Positions 45,401 through 58,348 of a stretch of DNA of 64,000 nucleotides are shown one piece after another. Positions within the stretch are counted from its first letter, which is position 1. Every line of letters starts with the position of its first letter. The translations under genes and the position numbers were made by a program. The notes under the pieces are model-generated. The model did no database searches and had not been told where the DNA came from. It saw only the letters and a list, made by a program, of their open reading frames with translations. The DNA is from Moringa oleifera (Eukaryota > Streptophyta > Magnoliopsida > Brassicales > Moringaceae), in NCBI GenBank assembly GCA_021397835.1, contig JAJFZO010000165.1, positions 2,046,001 to 2,110,000 of the forward strand, read 5' to 3'.

Positions 45401-47639
45401 GATCTTTATTATTCAATCGATTTGATTCTCATTCTCATCCTCAAGTTAGGAGATACCTTGAGAATAGTGAACCATAAAAGTAAAATCCTATTTAATTTAA
45501 AAGAAGGCTTTGTCTTGTCCCTTCTAATGGTAGGCTAAACCAATAAGAAAAAACAGTCATTACCTTCAAGCTCTAAGTCAAAAAGCTAAGCAGCAAAAAA
45601 CACTACTAATAGATAGAAAAGAGCTAACTTTTTTTCACCCTCAGTGAACTTTCCCTTAAATATAGGGAGAAGCGCATCCGACTCTGTTCTTTTGGCAACT
45701 AGTTAGATTCCCTTCCATGAGGATATCTCGGACCGTGTAACTTGTTTTTAAAATAGTCGATCTTTTTTTCCTTATAAGGTAAAGAAAGAGATGGCCTTGA
45801 ACTAGAAACTCCAAAAAAAAAAAAAACAAAAATCGATGATTCTTTGCTAAGCCACTAACTAAAGAGTTTTGATTTTCCCTTTTTTGGGCTAATTCTTATA
45901 AAAGCAGTAAATCTTTCTCTAAATATGGAAGTAGTTAGTTAAGGCATACCATTCAATAGTTTTTTCGTTACACTGACAAGCTAATAGCTCTTCCTTGTTT
46001 TAGTTACCACTCTACAAGAATCTTATCTATTGAGGAGACCCTTTATTCTATGACACCAGAATAAAGTTCATCCCTTGGCTTATGTACGACCATTTCATTC
46101 TTTTCACCGATGGTTGAACTTGCTTAATCTACATAGGTGGAACTCTTTGATCTGAACTACTCTAAATCTAACGATGAACTTGCTGTGAGGGACTTTTGCT
46201 TCTGTTTTCTTTTTTTTAGCATCTAGTAGAAATGTTATCTCAATCGATCAGTTTTTTCTACTCTATGCCTACTAAAAGCTTAACCATTCCCTACCATCAA
46301 GAATAGATTCTCATCATCAATTTAGAGGAAGAACTTGTTTTTTAACCAAAAAAAAAAAAAATCACCGCTCTTAGTCTTATAGTTCGCTCCGCACCTTAAT
46401 AAAAAAAGTTTTGGCATACTACTCTATTATGATACCAAACCCTTGGGGAACATCACTACTTCAAGAGTAGAGTTATGTCTTTTATTCTACTATGCCTGGG
46501 CATAAGTAGATTGGTTTACTTATTTGTATTATGATATGCAATTGAAATAAGTTCTTGCTAATGGCAAAAAAAAGGCTTCAATATGGAAGTTGTTTTATAC
46601 ATTTTCTTGTCTAAGATAAAAGGTCTACCCTTATCACCTGTCCCATTTGAAAGTTCTTCCAATATTCAATGAGTAGGATGAGCACTAGGAAGTTGATTTA
46701 AGCAAGAAAGGAACGTCCATCAACTTGGCTACTATAGGGTTATGATTCCTATAAAGAAAGAAGAATTTACAGCTACCAGCACCATTTCAAACTAGTAAGA
46801 GCTACTTTACCACTACTTACTAGTAATCCTTCCTCTAATTGTTTCAATAGAAGGGCTTTTTCCTCTAATAATGGGGCTACTACTAACTCTAATGTTTCCT
46901 TTGGTTCTCTTAAGCCAAATGTGGGATTGATCCTTTCTATGGATGTGACTAATTTGGCCATTTAACAAAGAAAGACAAACTCTCCTACTTGAACTGATAG
47001 TTATTTCAATTTAAGCTTGAGAAAAAATAGGATTTTGCCTTGTTCACTCAGAGTTCTTTATGAAACAAAATAAAATTTTTCATATTAACCTAACCTATCA
47101 AGATCAAAAAAGTAACTAAATCGATTCCTAACAATAAAAAAGAAACTGGGACAGTAGAAGGGAAAGTAAAACCAGGAACTGTTAGTTCCTTTGCACCCAA
47201 CTCTTAAAATAGAAAGAAAGTCAACTAATGCCTTAGCCTTGCCTTAAAGCTTAACAAGAGGTTAGGAGCCCTTATCAATAGCAGTGTAGTCGTTCATGAG
47301 AACTGCATATTCTATCTCATATTTTGCAACCTAAAAAGTGAGAAAGAGAAGTCCTTTCATTAAGTAGAAGTGATCAACGAAGACATAAGAATGGATGGCA
47401 AATCCTTAATCTCTTGGCTTGTAGGTCTTCTAAAGAAGGAAATCTATCACCTTGTTCAATTGTGATTTCTAATTTACAAAAGAGAATAAAATGCCCCTCC
47501 GCCATGGCTTTAAAGATCGACAGTCTCTAGCTGGGTGATGTGGACCACGTCTAATTTTTAGATGGGCTTCTGCATTTGATTAGGTACATGAATTAGTGCA
47601 AGTGCCTTTCTAAAGACTACTTTAGGTTCTTTAATTGCC

Positions 47640-48190
47640 CTACTTTAGTATGTTATATGTAGGGAAGGGTTATGTCTCTGCAATTGTTATGGTCTTCATC
47701 ATCATCACCTAACCAATTATGACCTAGCTTTGCCTATTTCCAAGCATCTTGAATTAAGACCCTATGCATCATAACTTCTTCATCTTTCAACCATCCTTTA
47801 GATGGCTTAGAATCACTACCAAAATATAGAGGCCTATTCACCATGTTTACTTTCTTCTTTAGTGGAGATTGCTTTTGTTTCTCTTTTCCCTCCATATTCT
47901 TCTTCTTTATGACTCTTTCTTTTGTAGAGGCTTCAAAGAAATATCTCGTGTCTTCGTATTTGATTTCATTGAGGCTAAAGGGTTTAAAATCTCCATTTAT
48001 ACTCCTTATCTCCCTATTTTTACTTCAAGCACTGGTAGAGTGTTGAGGGCACCACGTAATAGTTGTAGAGCTAAGGTCCCCCTAGACATGTAGGAAGTGT
48101 CAACATTGATCACATGGAACTTGGCTTTAGATTCCAAGATTCCAACTTTGATCAGTAAGATGATTAATCTAAAGGCCTTTTCGTTATTTT
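47640..48190 (-). pseudogene. Ty3/gypsy retrotransposon fragment (protease to RT linker), decayed
   Basis: On the minus strand the frame AFRLIILLIKVGILESKAKF, then HVINVDTSY, a shifted LGGP, a TAG in place of Trp, YNYYVVPSTLYQCLK and INGDFKPFSLNEIKYEDTR matches the end of the aspartic protease domain and the following linker of plant gypsy polyproteins (the LLGRPWLH..VPSTLHQCLK signature). It continues as a Lys-rich linker with DSKPSKGWLKDEEVM. Stops and a frameshift make it inactive. The reverse transcriptase that should follow is not recognised; a weak KALVDFLS-like RNase H echo is seen near 47225. No LTRs were found, so this is a fragment inside the organelle-like DNA, either a nested insertion or a retro-element piece already present in the mitochondrial source. 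Confidence 0.7.
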
Positions 48191-51100
48191 AAGCTACACC
48201 TTTGGCTAAAAATTTTTTCTTAGGAGAGATTTTTTGCATTCGACTCGAGATGCCTATTCATTAAGATTTTATTCTAATTTTAGAGTAGTCTCTCTCCAAA
48301 TCTTCTTATTTATGTGGCTTATAAATAAGAATCCTCATAATTAGTACATAAGGAAAAATAATAACCATTGGTTGTGTACGAGGTTCGGTGCTAAGTGTTT
48401 GATGACTCACATTGAACGTGATGAGAATAGCCTTTTCTAACATAACCACTGGCTTCTACAGTCTAGTTGGAATCTCTCCCCCTTTCGGGGTCAAGTTACT
48501 TGGTTTTTTTTGTTTTGCTAATCAATATCATTTCATGTTCCATCCTAGGCATTATAGTGGAGACACGAGAGATCACACCTGATCCTATGATCCATCATGC
48601 AATTCAAATTCTTTTTTCGTGGGTCTCATAATTAATCCTTCATGGGTGAGATGGATTTAGTCTTTCCTCAACCTAGTAGTAGCTTACAACTAGAAGCTGT
48701 GAATATCCATTTCTTTAGCTTTTCATAGTAAAATTAGCGATCCTCTCTTCGGACAACCTACGATATAGAAAAAGCAATCTTCTATGTTTTACCTTACGTG
48801 GATTTGATCCAAGTAAGCTCATCAAGGAACTAGAAGCAATGAAAGCTGAAAGATCTAGTTCTAAGGCCAAGGAATCCCTCACCAATTCGAAGAAAACTGA
48901 GGCTGCCAGGTCTCTATTAGTGCTGCAGTAAAAGAAAATGAGGGATCGTTTAGTAGTGCCTACTTCTACCCTATAAAAAAAAAAGGGTAGGTGTCTTTTT
49001 TCCATCAACTAAATGATGGAAATGACAATCTACTTATCTAGATAGATCTAAAGGACTGATGGAAGTCAGAGATCCTAGCCTAGATCAGAAAAAATCACTG
49101 TTTTGAGTTAGAAGTGCGCCAATGGGTAGGGAGGAAACATAAAGGTTTCATTTAGCCTGTAGTCCAAGCCAAGAAAGAGAGTGCACGAGAGAATTTGTCT
49201 TGGTGCATGATAGCATTTTTGTTAGCACACATGTGGCAACCAACTACCGACATCGATTTACCTTTTAGATAAAGAGGTAATAATCGACATTGAGACAACT
49301 TTTGTCTCCTCTAAAAGATTCCTTATGATAGATTTAGCACTTCTTGAATTCACTCTAGATAACCACCAATTAGAAAGGTAACCAATTAACCACCTGCAAC
49401 AAAGGCAAGGGCACTACGAGCCTTCCATATCAAGATCATGATCGAGATTTGTATACGATGCTATAAGCACTAGAGCAACAACAAATAACAATTGATTGGG
49501 AAGATTGTTCAATAATAGACCTAACTGTATCTATTCTTTAGGTCTCTTTATATATTAATAGCTAACACTACCCTTCCTTTTTTTTCTTTGACTTAACTTC
49601 TATTGAGGAAGAGCTCTTAGCAATGTCATTTCATTGATAAGCATCAAGGAATTTTTTTGAAGTCAATAATTTCTTCTTCACTTGCATGATTGATTAGTTT
49701 AAGGCGAATGGAATTGGCAGATGAGTTGTTCGATTATTTCAAGACAAAAAACAAGGTATAGTGACCTTTTACCTTAGTGAAAGAGGAAATTATATTATCA
49801 ATCATACATTCTAATTCTTATTCTTATATTGAGATCTTACTTGTTTAGTCTTATTCATGGTCTTGATGAGGCAAAAAGTAACCCATTCACAGTCGTGGTG
49901 AGGCAGAATGCTTTTGATTCCTTGCAAGCCTTGGATTCTCTGTCCAAGCTCTGAAAAGGTAGTAGTGAATATTTTTTCCTTTTTAGAAGTAAGGGCACCC
50001 AATTTCATGCCAATGATTTCAATTGCTACCCTTCTTGAGGCATGAGTGATGTAAACAACCTCTTATTTTCTTTTGTTCCTAGTTGAACTGGCTCCTAAGG
50101 AAATCCATTATTCTTAAGCTTTAGTGAATGAATTCCATCTCTCGATTTGTTTTCTTATTCGAGTAAGCCTTAGGCTTTCTTTTGTATTAGCATTGGCTTA
50201 TTTTCTTCTTTTTTTCTTTAGCTAGTGTAACTACACTTTCAATCTTTCTTTCTCATTCTTGTTTTCTTGGAAGCATTCTTAGTGTGTTAAGGGTCAATGG
50301 CTTTTAAGAATGTCTATGTCCTTACCCTAAGTAAGTAAGGAATTTTTCTTACCTTACTTGGCTCATAAGTTGCTCACTTAGCAATTAATGGGCTATCTTA
50401 TATACTTAAGAAACTTAACTGTACTCTAGGGAGTCAAGTAATATAATTTGGTCTTCCTTTAGTTACTTTATATGTCTTCCTATCTGATATCGAGAAAGAT
50501 GTCTAGTACCTTTCCCATATCAGTTAAAGGTCGAAGATGTGGGAATTCAATTTCCTTTTCTTTGAGGTTTGAGTGATAGCTTTGCAAACAAAGGCCTCTT
50601 CTTCTATTACTTTTCAACTTCATTGATATTTCATTATGGTTACGATGCTTTGCTTCCTTTACCTTCTTTTTTTTTTTTTGATACATCACATCTATTCTTT
50701 CCATCTTCCCTGTCTCTCCATCATAAATTCAAAGAAAGACTCACAAGTAAACACCTTATTGAAAGGGATGAATTAGGTGATACGAGAAAGAACATATGGG
50801 GTTTTTTACCTCCTTAAGGGAGAAGCCAATGAATTGTGTGATTTTATTATTCGCAATAAAGTAATTAAACAACTAGTGGCATGTAGCAAAGGTTGTCTTG
50901 TGCATCTATTTGTAGGAGATGAAAAAAGGTTTTGATGGTGTAATAATTTCATACTTAGGTCCTTACTTTTTAAGTTTTGATCAATGAAAGAAAAGAGTGA
51001 CCATTAAGACCTTATAGTTATAGAGTGACCATTAAGTCCTTATAGTTATAGAGTGTCCATTTACACACCTTCTCGGGCTATTGTACTGGTCCCATTATGT

Positions 51101-52779
51101 TAATGAAATGATCAAAAGATGTTAATTAGAAAGGCAAGGCCAAAACTTTACTAAAGAGGACTAGTCTTCCTTCTCCAACTCCACCAAAGCATTTAAAAAA
51201 AGTGCTTAGGAATAAAGCCCAATCAAAGCTGGCAAACTAAAAGATCGTGTAACTTGACAGGTGTAGCCATGATGACGTGTTCCTTAGCCATTGTAGTTCT
51301 TGTTCTTATTCTTTCTTAGAGGTTGATTCAGCATCTTTAGTGGCCTTTATGGTTAGTCTTTGTATTGCAGGTTCTAATCCTAAATGGATTCTTATGGGCC
51401 AGTCTCAGGAGGGATAACTTCACTTTTGGGTTCCAAGGTTTGGCTTCATTTTAGTTGTCGATCTAATTAGCTCCATTGGACTGCCTACCCCATGGTGAAT
51501 CTTCGGCAACTACTTCCACTGTAGGATAAGAGCATAAGTGAGCACATTAGGTCGATAAGCTTCGATGCTCTCAACTTGGCTTAGTCGATCAAAGAAAAGA
51601 AAAGAAAGGAATTAGCTTTATTTCAAGGAGCTAGCTTTTAGAATATGATTTTTGAGATGTTGATGGAGCATCACTAATAACAAAGGGTGGAGTTAGTGCA
51701 TTGATGTAGAGACTGAAGATGATTCTAACTCAAGCTTCATGTAGGCTTATGAAAAGTATTATGTTCTTTATACTCGAACTTTTTATATGTTATACAGAGT
51801 AAAATGTTTGCTTTGTTGGTTCATTCCAAGTATTTCATTCACTGGTAACCCTAAGATCCTCCTTCATGAGCCATTTGCATTCCTTGCTTATGCAAATAAA
51901 GCAGTTAAGCGGCCTTCAAACATCTTCATCCTAGGCTTCAATTAAATAGGCTACACTCAAGCCTCATGTCGCCCTTCACCCTATACTCTTTGGATTGATG
52001 CTCGGTTTGTTTGGCCTTACTTAGGAACTGTCTGGTTACGAGAATGAATAAAGATTAAGGGGGAAGTGTTAGCCAGTAAGAACCCTCCTTATGCCTACTA
52101 CCTATAAATAAACGGTACGACACACATTAAAGTCTGCTAGGGCTTGGTAGCAAAGGGAACGGAGTCAAGCCTAGCCAATTCACTAGTTCAGAATAAAGTA
52201 ACACTCCTTAGTCCATCTTGGTTTAAAAAATATGCTATCCTTTCTACTTTGATCACCCTTATAACCTTTGATCTCATTGAAGATGCTCTTTCTTGTCCAC
52301 CCTTCTCTTTTGGCATCCTCCCTTCAATCACTTAATGCCTACTATTAATGAGTTATTAATAACCTAGTTGAAGGGATTAACTAGCAATTAGTCTGTAACA
52401 GAAAGGCTAAGCCTAACCAATGAACCTTCTTCTAACTAATTCAAACTAGTTGAACTGTCCTAACCCTTTGTCTTTTAGGCTAAAACCTGAATCGCCTCAA
52501 CACATGCCTTATCTTGTTCTAACTAAGGCTAAAGTCCTTTTATTATAAGACTTTGTCTCATCCTTTACTTAACTCCCTAACAGTCATCTTTTCATTTGTT
52601 ATATAACAATAGTAGCTCATTCATCCGTTAATGATTTCTTGCTTGCATTTTATCTTTCTTATTACTTCCAACCTTGGGCTTGTCATGTCTCATGTTATGA
52701 ATAACTTGTGCTTTGTTTCATCTCGTTGCTTACTTACTTGACCAAGGCCACCTTTGCTTTTGCTCTAATTTCTTTAGGG
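48191..52779. other. 4.6-kb stretch with no gene recognised
   Basis: Decayed organelle-like sequence. Minus-strand frames of 97 codons (48715-49008) and 65 codons (49811-50008), and plus-strand frames at 50569 and 52144, have no recognised domain. Possible gag remnants of the gypsy fragment would be expected here but were not confirmed. A 28-bp tandem repeat lies at 50998-51053. Confidence 0.45.
50998..51053. repeat. 28-bp tandem duplication
   Basis: Two adjacent units, tgaccattaag(a/t)ccttatag plus ttatagag, differ at a single base. Confidence 0.9.
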
Positions 52780-54268
52780 AAAAGATTTTAACTATGCCAC
52801 TTAGCACCTTTGAATCGATAACTATCCTTCGGCTAACCTAGCCTCCTTCGTCCCTACGGACCAATAAGGGGTAGTATAGGAATATTCACCTATTATCCAT
52901 TAACTACACCTTTTGGTCTGATCTTAGGCCCTGATGAACCCTTCGTGGATGAACCTTACGGAGGAACCCTTGGGTTTTTTGGGCATTAGATTCTCACCAA
53001 CGTTTGTGTTATTGTAATCCCGCTCACACGAGTTCTTCCCCTTAAAGTAGAACACTCCCCTACCACTGCATTTTTACATCTCATAGTTTCAGCAGATCGC
53101 TTAACCTTGTTCATTTTCAACACAAAGAGCACTCGACTAATGAGCCATTATGCACTCTTTCAAAGGTGGCTACTTCTAGGAAAACTTCCTGATTGTCTTT
53201 GCACTTATGCCTCCGTTATCACTGAGCGATCATTTAAGGGTTTTAGTTAGTGATCCGGGCTATTTTCCTCACGATGATAAAGCTTATCTCCTATTGTCTC
53301 ACTGGCCAACCTTGACCCTTATTATTTTGAGTTCATAACTAGTATTCAGAATATGCCTCAATTTGGTACCACTCTCATAGACGGCAATGAAATAGTGCTT
53401 TACCCCTATATCTCCAGTCAACTACTACGCCTTAACACATTTTTGAGGAGGACCAACTAGCTCTAGGTTCAAGTGGAATTTCGCCCCTAACCACAACTCA
53501 TTCAATGATTCTTTAACATCAATTGGTTTAGACCTCCACTTAGTTTCACCCAAGCTTTACCCTGGTCATGGATAGATCACCTAGGTTCGGGTCCTTAAGT
53601 AGTGACAATTGCCCAATGAAGACTTGTTTTTCGCTACTTTCTTTAATAGGTTCCCTTAACCAAGCCATGTTTATGATTGGCTAGCTCATTCCTCAACAGG
53701 TATGTGATCAGAGCCCTAGGGTCCTTGCACTGCTTGCGATCTTATGGTTTCATGTCCTATTTCACTCCCTTAAGGGGGTTCTTTTCATCTCTACCTCATG
53801 ATACTAGTTTGTTATCAGTCACTTAGGAGTGTTTGGCCTTAAAAGTGGTGTTTATTGATTCACATAGGATTCTACATGCCCCATGCTATACGAGTCAAAG
53901 CATAAGCTAATGATGCTTTTAGCTACTAGACTTTCACCATCTAGGGTGTAGCACTCCACTGCTTCGTCTAATAGCATGACACTTTTATTGCTCTGTTATA
54001 ACCCTGTTTTCATGGTTTAGGCTACTCTCATTTTGCTTGCTGCTTCTATAAGAATCACTTTTGCTTTCTTTTCCTTTGGCTACTAAGATGTTTCAGTTCA
54101 CAAGGTTATCTTTGCTTGCCCATGGATTCAACAATAGTTCGAAAGGTTGACCAAATCAAGAATCTTCAAATCTACACTTATTTTTAACTCCCCGAAGCAT
54201 TTTGTCACTTGCTATGCGCTTCCTCTCTAGGTACCTTGCTATCTATAATAAGCCTTTCCTCGTTCGAA
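52780..54268 (-). rRNA. rrn23: plastid 23S rRNA gene, 5' half only, decayed
   Basis: On the minus strand this follows the 5' half of plastid 23S rRNA from its start (TTCGAACGAGG type, 54258-54268) to about position 1,500 of some 2,800. Landmarks on the plus strand are ctccccgaagcatttt, ggtcatggatagatcacc, tcactgagcgatcattt and atcttaggccctga. Many sites carry C-to-T or G-to-A changes and there are short indels. Near 52780-52830 the match fades (ttcggctaacctagcctcc is still clear). The 3' half with the peptidyl-transferase centre is missing, so it is not a functional rRNA. It lies in the normal plastid order with trnA and trnI, showing one transferred inverted-repeat fragment. Confidence 0.9.
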
Positions 54269-54425
54269 CGTTGCCCTTAACTTTAAAGCTATGCCATCCA
54301 AAGGTGCAGCTCAATGCAAGGATCTTATCTTATTAATGTTAGTGTATGAGAAATTGTAAACCGAACTGTTGAATAGAAAAAATTAGGTGCTGTTATATAG
54401 CTTTGTATCAGTTAAGTTCCTAAGT

Positions 54426-55290
54426 TAGAGATAAGCAAGCTCAAATTGCTGACATCCACTACAAGGTAAACCATTGCCTATCAAACCCCTAATTGATTCT
54501 ACCATAGAGGTCAACGATAGACAATAACTTACCCTGGAATACAGCTTAGGACTTTCATGATACTATGCTCTCTAAAGTGTAACTCTTCTTAAAATCTCAA
54601 AAGGTGCTGGGTTGGAATGCAATTCTAACTAAGGATTATTATAGTTTCAGAGGATCCAGCTATAAGAGAACTAGGACCGAAGTGCTTTCCTTCCTTTTTT
54701 CACCTTGACTCTTTCGAATGCCAATTGTAAGAATGACTGATTGACTTTTCTTTTTTTGTCCTTTAATGCCTATCTTGAGAGCGGATAGCTAATGCATTCC
54801 ACTTATTGAATAAATTTCTATGGTTAGCCCATTAGCCTTAAATACCAAAGGCATCCTTAGGGTGATCTCATAATTCCTATGGGGTGGAGACAATAAGGTC
54901 GATCCATGTATTTATCTTTTTGTCACATTTCGGTTAAAAAGATATAGTGCATGATGTTGTTCGCAAGGGCCAACTTGTTCCTCTTCCGAAGAGATCTCAG
55001 ATAAGGGAACCCTACTAAAGCCGCCGACTCCAACTATCATCCATGTACGATCCATAGTAAATCTGACCAAATGATCATTCTACCTCCTGTACGTAATTAA
55101 CAACCCATCTTGGCCTTAGTAGAGTCTTTAAGTGGCATGTTTTGGTCCTCTTCTCCATTACTTAGAAAAAGTGAGCTACTAGTTCAAGTACAAGATACCA
55201 TCATTACTGCCTGGACAACTAAACGCCTAACCCATAATTGCAATGACCCAATTACAAAAACGGAGCGTTACCCACTGAGCTATATTCCCC
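54426..55290 (-). tRNA. trnA: decayed plastid trnA-UGC with its group II intron
   Basis: Both exons and the intron of plastid tRNA-Ala(UGC) are present on the minus strand. The 3' exon is at 54426-54460 (gagataagc ... gctgacatcc on the plus strand) and the 5' exon at 55252-55290 (actgagctatattcccc on the plus strand). The intron between them keeps long recognisable stretches such as gattctaccatagaggtcaa. The anticodon reads TGT instead of TGC (C-to-T), and the T-loop and stems are damaged. The intron-bearing form shows the source is plastid inverted-repeat DNA, directly or by way of the mitochondrion. Confidence 0.92.
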
Positions 55291-55339
55291 CGAGCCAAGA
55301 GGAGTCAAATACTTCTTCTATTATTTCCCTTAGCACAAT

Positions 55340-55646
55340 TGGGCTGTCCTCGACTTAACCCAAAGACCTCGTTCATGAAGTAAATTTTTACACATGTGGT
55401 CCAACCAATTAGGAAAGAATCAACAGACTCCTTTTTGGGAGTAATTCATCCTTTTCGGACATAGCATGCTACTCAAGGTTGTACTACACTCTCTAAGTAT
55501 GCTTGCTCCCCCTTCTTCCTTACCATGGCAAGTATTTGTCAGATAACTCCGATGAGAAGAAAAAAGAAGTGTTAAGAGACCTTCTTGGCCCAACATTAGA
55601 CACTCTAAAATTTTTTCTCAAACCTACTCTTATTTTGAGTCAAGAG
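55340..55646 (-). tRNA. trnI: plastid trnI-GAU, 3' exon plus 3' part of intron (truncated)
   Basis: On the minus strand the 3' exon of plastid tRNA-Ile(GAU) lies at 55340-55374 (plus strand ttgggctgtcctcgac ... gacctcgttc). The 3' part of its group II intron follows up to about 55646, with good matches such as aactccgatgagaagaaaaa and ttaagagacc. Similarity stops abruptly at ttgagtcaagag. The rest of the intron, the 5' exon and rrn16 are absent, which marks one border of the plastid insert. Confidence 0.9.
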
Positions 55647-55897
55647 ATAGATAAATAGATATGTCCCATTGTACTAATTGGCGGCATTCATAGTGACTAA
55701 GGGGATTGAAGACCAGAAAGTGAGTTATTTATTAGCCAAGCATTCTTTTTATGGCTAAATTCTTCTTAGTCACTAGCTCTTAGTTCGTGCAGCGAAAAAA
55801 ATAGTCCCTTGGCTCAGGCAAGGTCTCATATATAGACATGGAAGAGGCATAAAGCTTCCTAGTTGGTAGAAGTGCTTCCGCAATGGGAGGCATGCAC

Positions 55898-55952
<55 letters not shown>

Positions 55953-57555
55953 GCAATCATACGCTAATTGATTCAAGGCCAAGTAAGGCAATGGAACGAC
56001 CTTTCTTACAACACAAGAAAGGGTACAAAAACTACTCCACATAAGTAGTGCTTAGGAGCTTCTCTGTTTGATAGTGTTTTGATCCGAGAAGATATGTCTC
56101 ACTTCATGGGTTCGGTTATTTATCCCCTTTTTCACCAAGATGGGGTTGATGTTCAATGACTGACCTTTTTGTTGCTATTCTCAAGTGCCCACAGCTTGAT
56201 ATATGTCTTCCACATAGGCTACGCTTCCTTGTTTGCGTGCCTTGTGACAAACTAGAGTAATATATATAAGTTACACTCTTAAAACGCCCTTCAAGAAAAG
56301 GGGTTAGGTTCACTAATCATTATATATGTTTTTTCAAGAAAAGGTCCCCCCATCAGTAAAATTGGGCCTTTTCGTTAAGCAAAAGGAATCATTTTTCTCA
56401 ATCAAGCAACAATGCTTCAACTAGAAAAATTCATTTATTTTCCACAATCTTCTAGTCATGCCTTTTTTTTTAAATAACTTTTTAAATTCCCATATGCAAT
56501 GATGAAGACGGAGTTCTTGGGATTAACAAAATTCTAAGACTATGGAACAAACTACTTTCACACCGAGGGAACAAGATTCAAAGCAATAACCCCAACAATT
56601 TGGAAGATATCTTAAGAAATAGTTTTAGCACCTGTGTATCCTCTATGTACTCAAGTTTATTTGAAGTATCCTAATGGTGCAATGTCGTTAACTTATTGGG
56701 AAAATGGAAGAAAATCACTTTGATCTCTTGTTCTAGAGAAATAAGTGGCTCATGAGAAATGGAAATAAACATATTATATTTAATCTTGAAGACTTCATGG
56801 AGCACTTCTTCTAATCGTGGATGGGGAATCACTTGTAGGAATGATATAATGCTAATCCATGTTCTACATGGTTAAGGAAGCATCATTTTTTAATCTCATG
56901 ATGATTGGTTATTCAGAAGAGATTCTTTCTTGATCAAAATAGTGGAATAGAGGGCATTACAAGAAAAATATATTCCTTTTCAAATTGCCACATAATAGTG
57001 CTAGTACAAAAGTATTAGTCCTTCATTTGCTCATCATTCGCAAGTTGAACTCACTCTCTTGCCACATCTTCACTCACTTGCTTCAATCAGACTTAGTCAC
57101 TCTTTTTGTTTGGAGGATCTCTTCAATCTCTTGCTATTGCCCACAAGGAGTGCACTAACCAAGCTAAGCCACTACAAGAGAAAGCCCTTCCCATATGTCA
57201 AGTTGAATAAATGAATGGAGCCTCAACTAGAGAGATCAACCTATGCCTCTTACTTTAGCCCATCGGTGATGCAACACACAATAATCTATGATGAACAAGT
57301 CTTCCAAAATTGGACTTTTTGAATGAAATTATTATTTTCAGAAAATACTTGTTGAAAATTAAAGAAAACAAGTCCATTTTCTCACGTAATTTGTCAATCA
57401 AACCAATGATTCTCTTCTCAAAGTAATAGAGAGATCTTTTTCTAGTTAGGTTTTTATTAATGCAATGAAAAAACCATCCCTTTCTATTTTTTATCCTATC
57501 AGATAGAAAGAAAATCAAACCCCAAAGAGCCTGGTGGGGGTGAATGGGGGTTTTC
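55647..57555. other. spacer between the plastid block and cox3, with (AT)25
   Basis: No gene is recognised. Contains a 50-bp pure AT microsatellite at 55900-55949. The rest resembles decayed mitochondrial spacer. Confidence 0.5.
55900..55949. repeat. (AT)25 microsatellite
   Basis: An uninterrupted 50-bp AT dinucleotide run. Confidence 0.97.
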
Positions 57556-58348
57556 ATGCTATCGATTGAATCTCAGGGGCATTCTTATCACTTAGTATCC
57601 ATTGCTTATTTCAGATTCACTCGAATCTTTGGCAACCACCCTAGGAAGTGTGATGTACATGCCCCATTTGAAAGTGGTGCAACACTTCACAGTTTGGGCC
57701 TCACATTTATCCTATATACCATGTTCCTATGGTGGCACGATATTCTATGTGAATCAACATTGGAAGGACATTGTACCAAATTCGAACAATTAGGAATTCA
57801 ATATGGTTTTATTCCATTCATCTATTAGAGGTTATGTTCTTTTTGGCTCTTTTTTGGGCTTCTTCTCATTCTTTTTTGGCACTTACGGTAAAGATTGGAG
57901 GTATTTGGCTCCTAAAAGGGATTTAGGCTTTAAATCCTTGGAAAATCCTTTTTCTTAATAGTTTGATTCTCCTTTCATCTCAAGTTGTTGTAACTTAGGC
58001 TCACCATGCTATACTTGCAATGAAGGAAAAACGAGTAATTTATACTTTAGTAGCTACTGTTTTACTGGGTCTATATTCACTAGCTTTCAAGGAGTGGAAT
58101 ATTATCAAGCACCTTTCACTATTTCGCAAAGTATTTATGGTTTTACCTTTTTCTTAGCAGCTGGCTTTCATGGTTTTCATGTGATTATTGGTACTTTTTT
58201 CTCGATCATATGTTGTATTCGGCAATATCTTGGTCATCTAACAAAAGAGCATCATGTTGGCTTTGAAGCAACTGCATGGTACTAGTATTTTGTAAACGTG
58301 ATTTGGTTATTCTTATTTGTCTTTATTTATTGGTGGGAAAGTATATGA
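57556..58348 (+). pseudogene. cox3: mitochondrial cox3 (cytochrome c oxidase subunit 3), decayed, near full length
   Basis: cox3 is a seven-helix core subunit of respiratory complex IV. The tract runs from an ATG near 57556 to the natural end YWW..I and TGA at 58346-58348, 793 bp against about 798 for the plant gene. Landmarks in order: [46 protein letters not shown] and QYGFIPFI; then TAG at 57826-57828 with a frame change, KIGGIW, a poorly readable middle, [54 protein letters not shown] and a TAG where Trp is expected. Several stops and at least two frameshifts exclude function. It is the most complete mitochondrial coding sequence in the window. Confidence 0.93.

Larger units (their letters stand above)
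26212..47639. other. 21-kb organelle-like region with no gene recognised
   Basis: Uniform decayed sequence, rich in AAAG/CTTT words and homopolymer A/T runs, resembling plant mitochondrial spacer. Open frames are at most about 97 codons and show no domains. I looked for remaining mitochondrial protein genes (cob, cox2, atp1/4/6/8/9, nad1/3/4/5/7/9, rps/rpl, ccm, matR), rRNAs and tRNAs and could not support any. Simple features inside are listed separately: a 29-bp tandem repeat at 29222, a repeat at 34079-34141, tandem units at 40584, and a nested palindrome at 42389. Confidence 0.5.

Noticed and set aside
46773..46961. Minus-strand 62-codon frame with a Leu/Glu-rich segment
   Set aside because: It looked protein-like (LEEKALLLKQLEEG) and lies downstream of the gypsy fragment, but it matches no gypsy domain I know.
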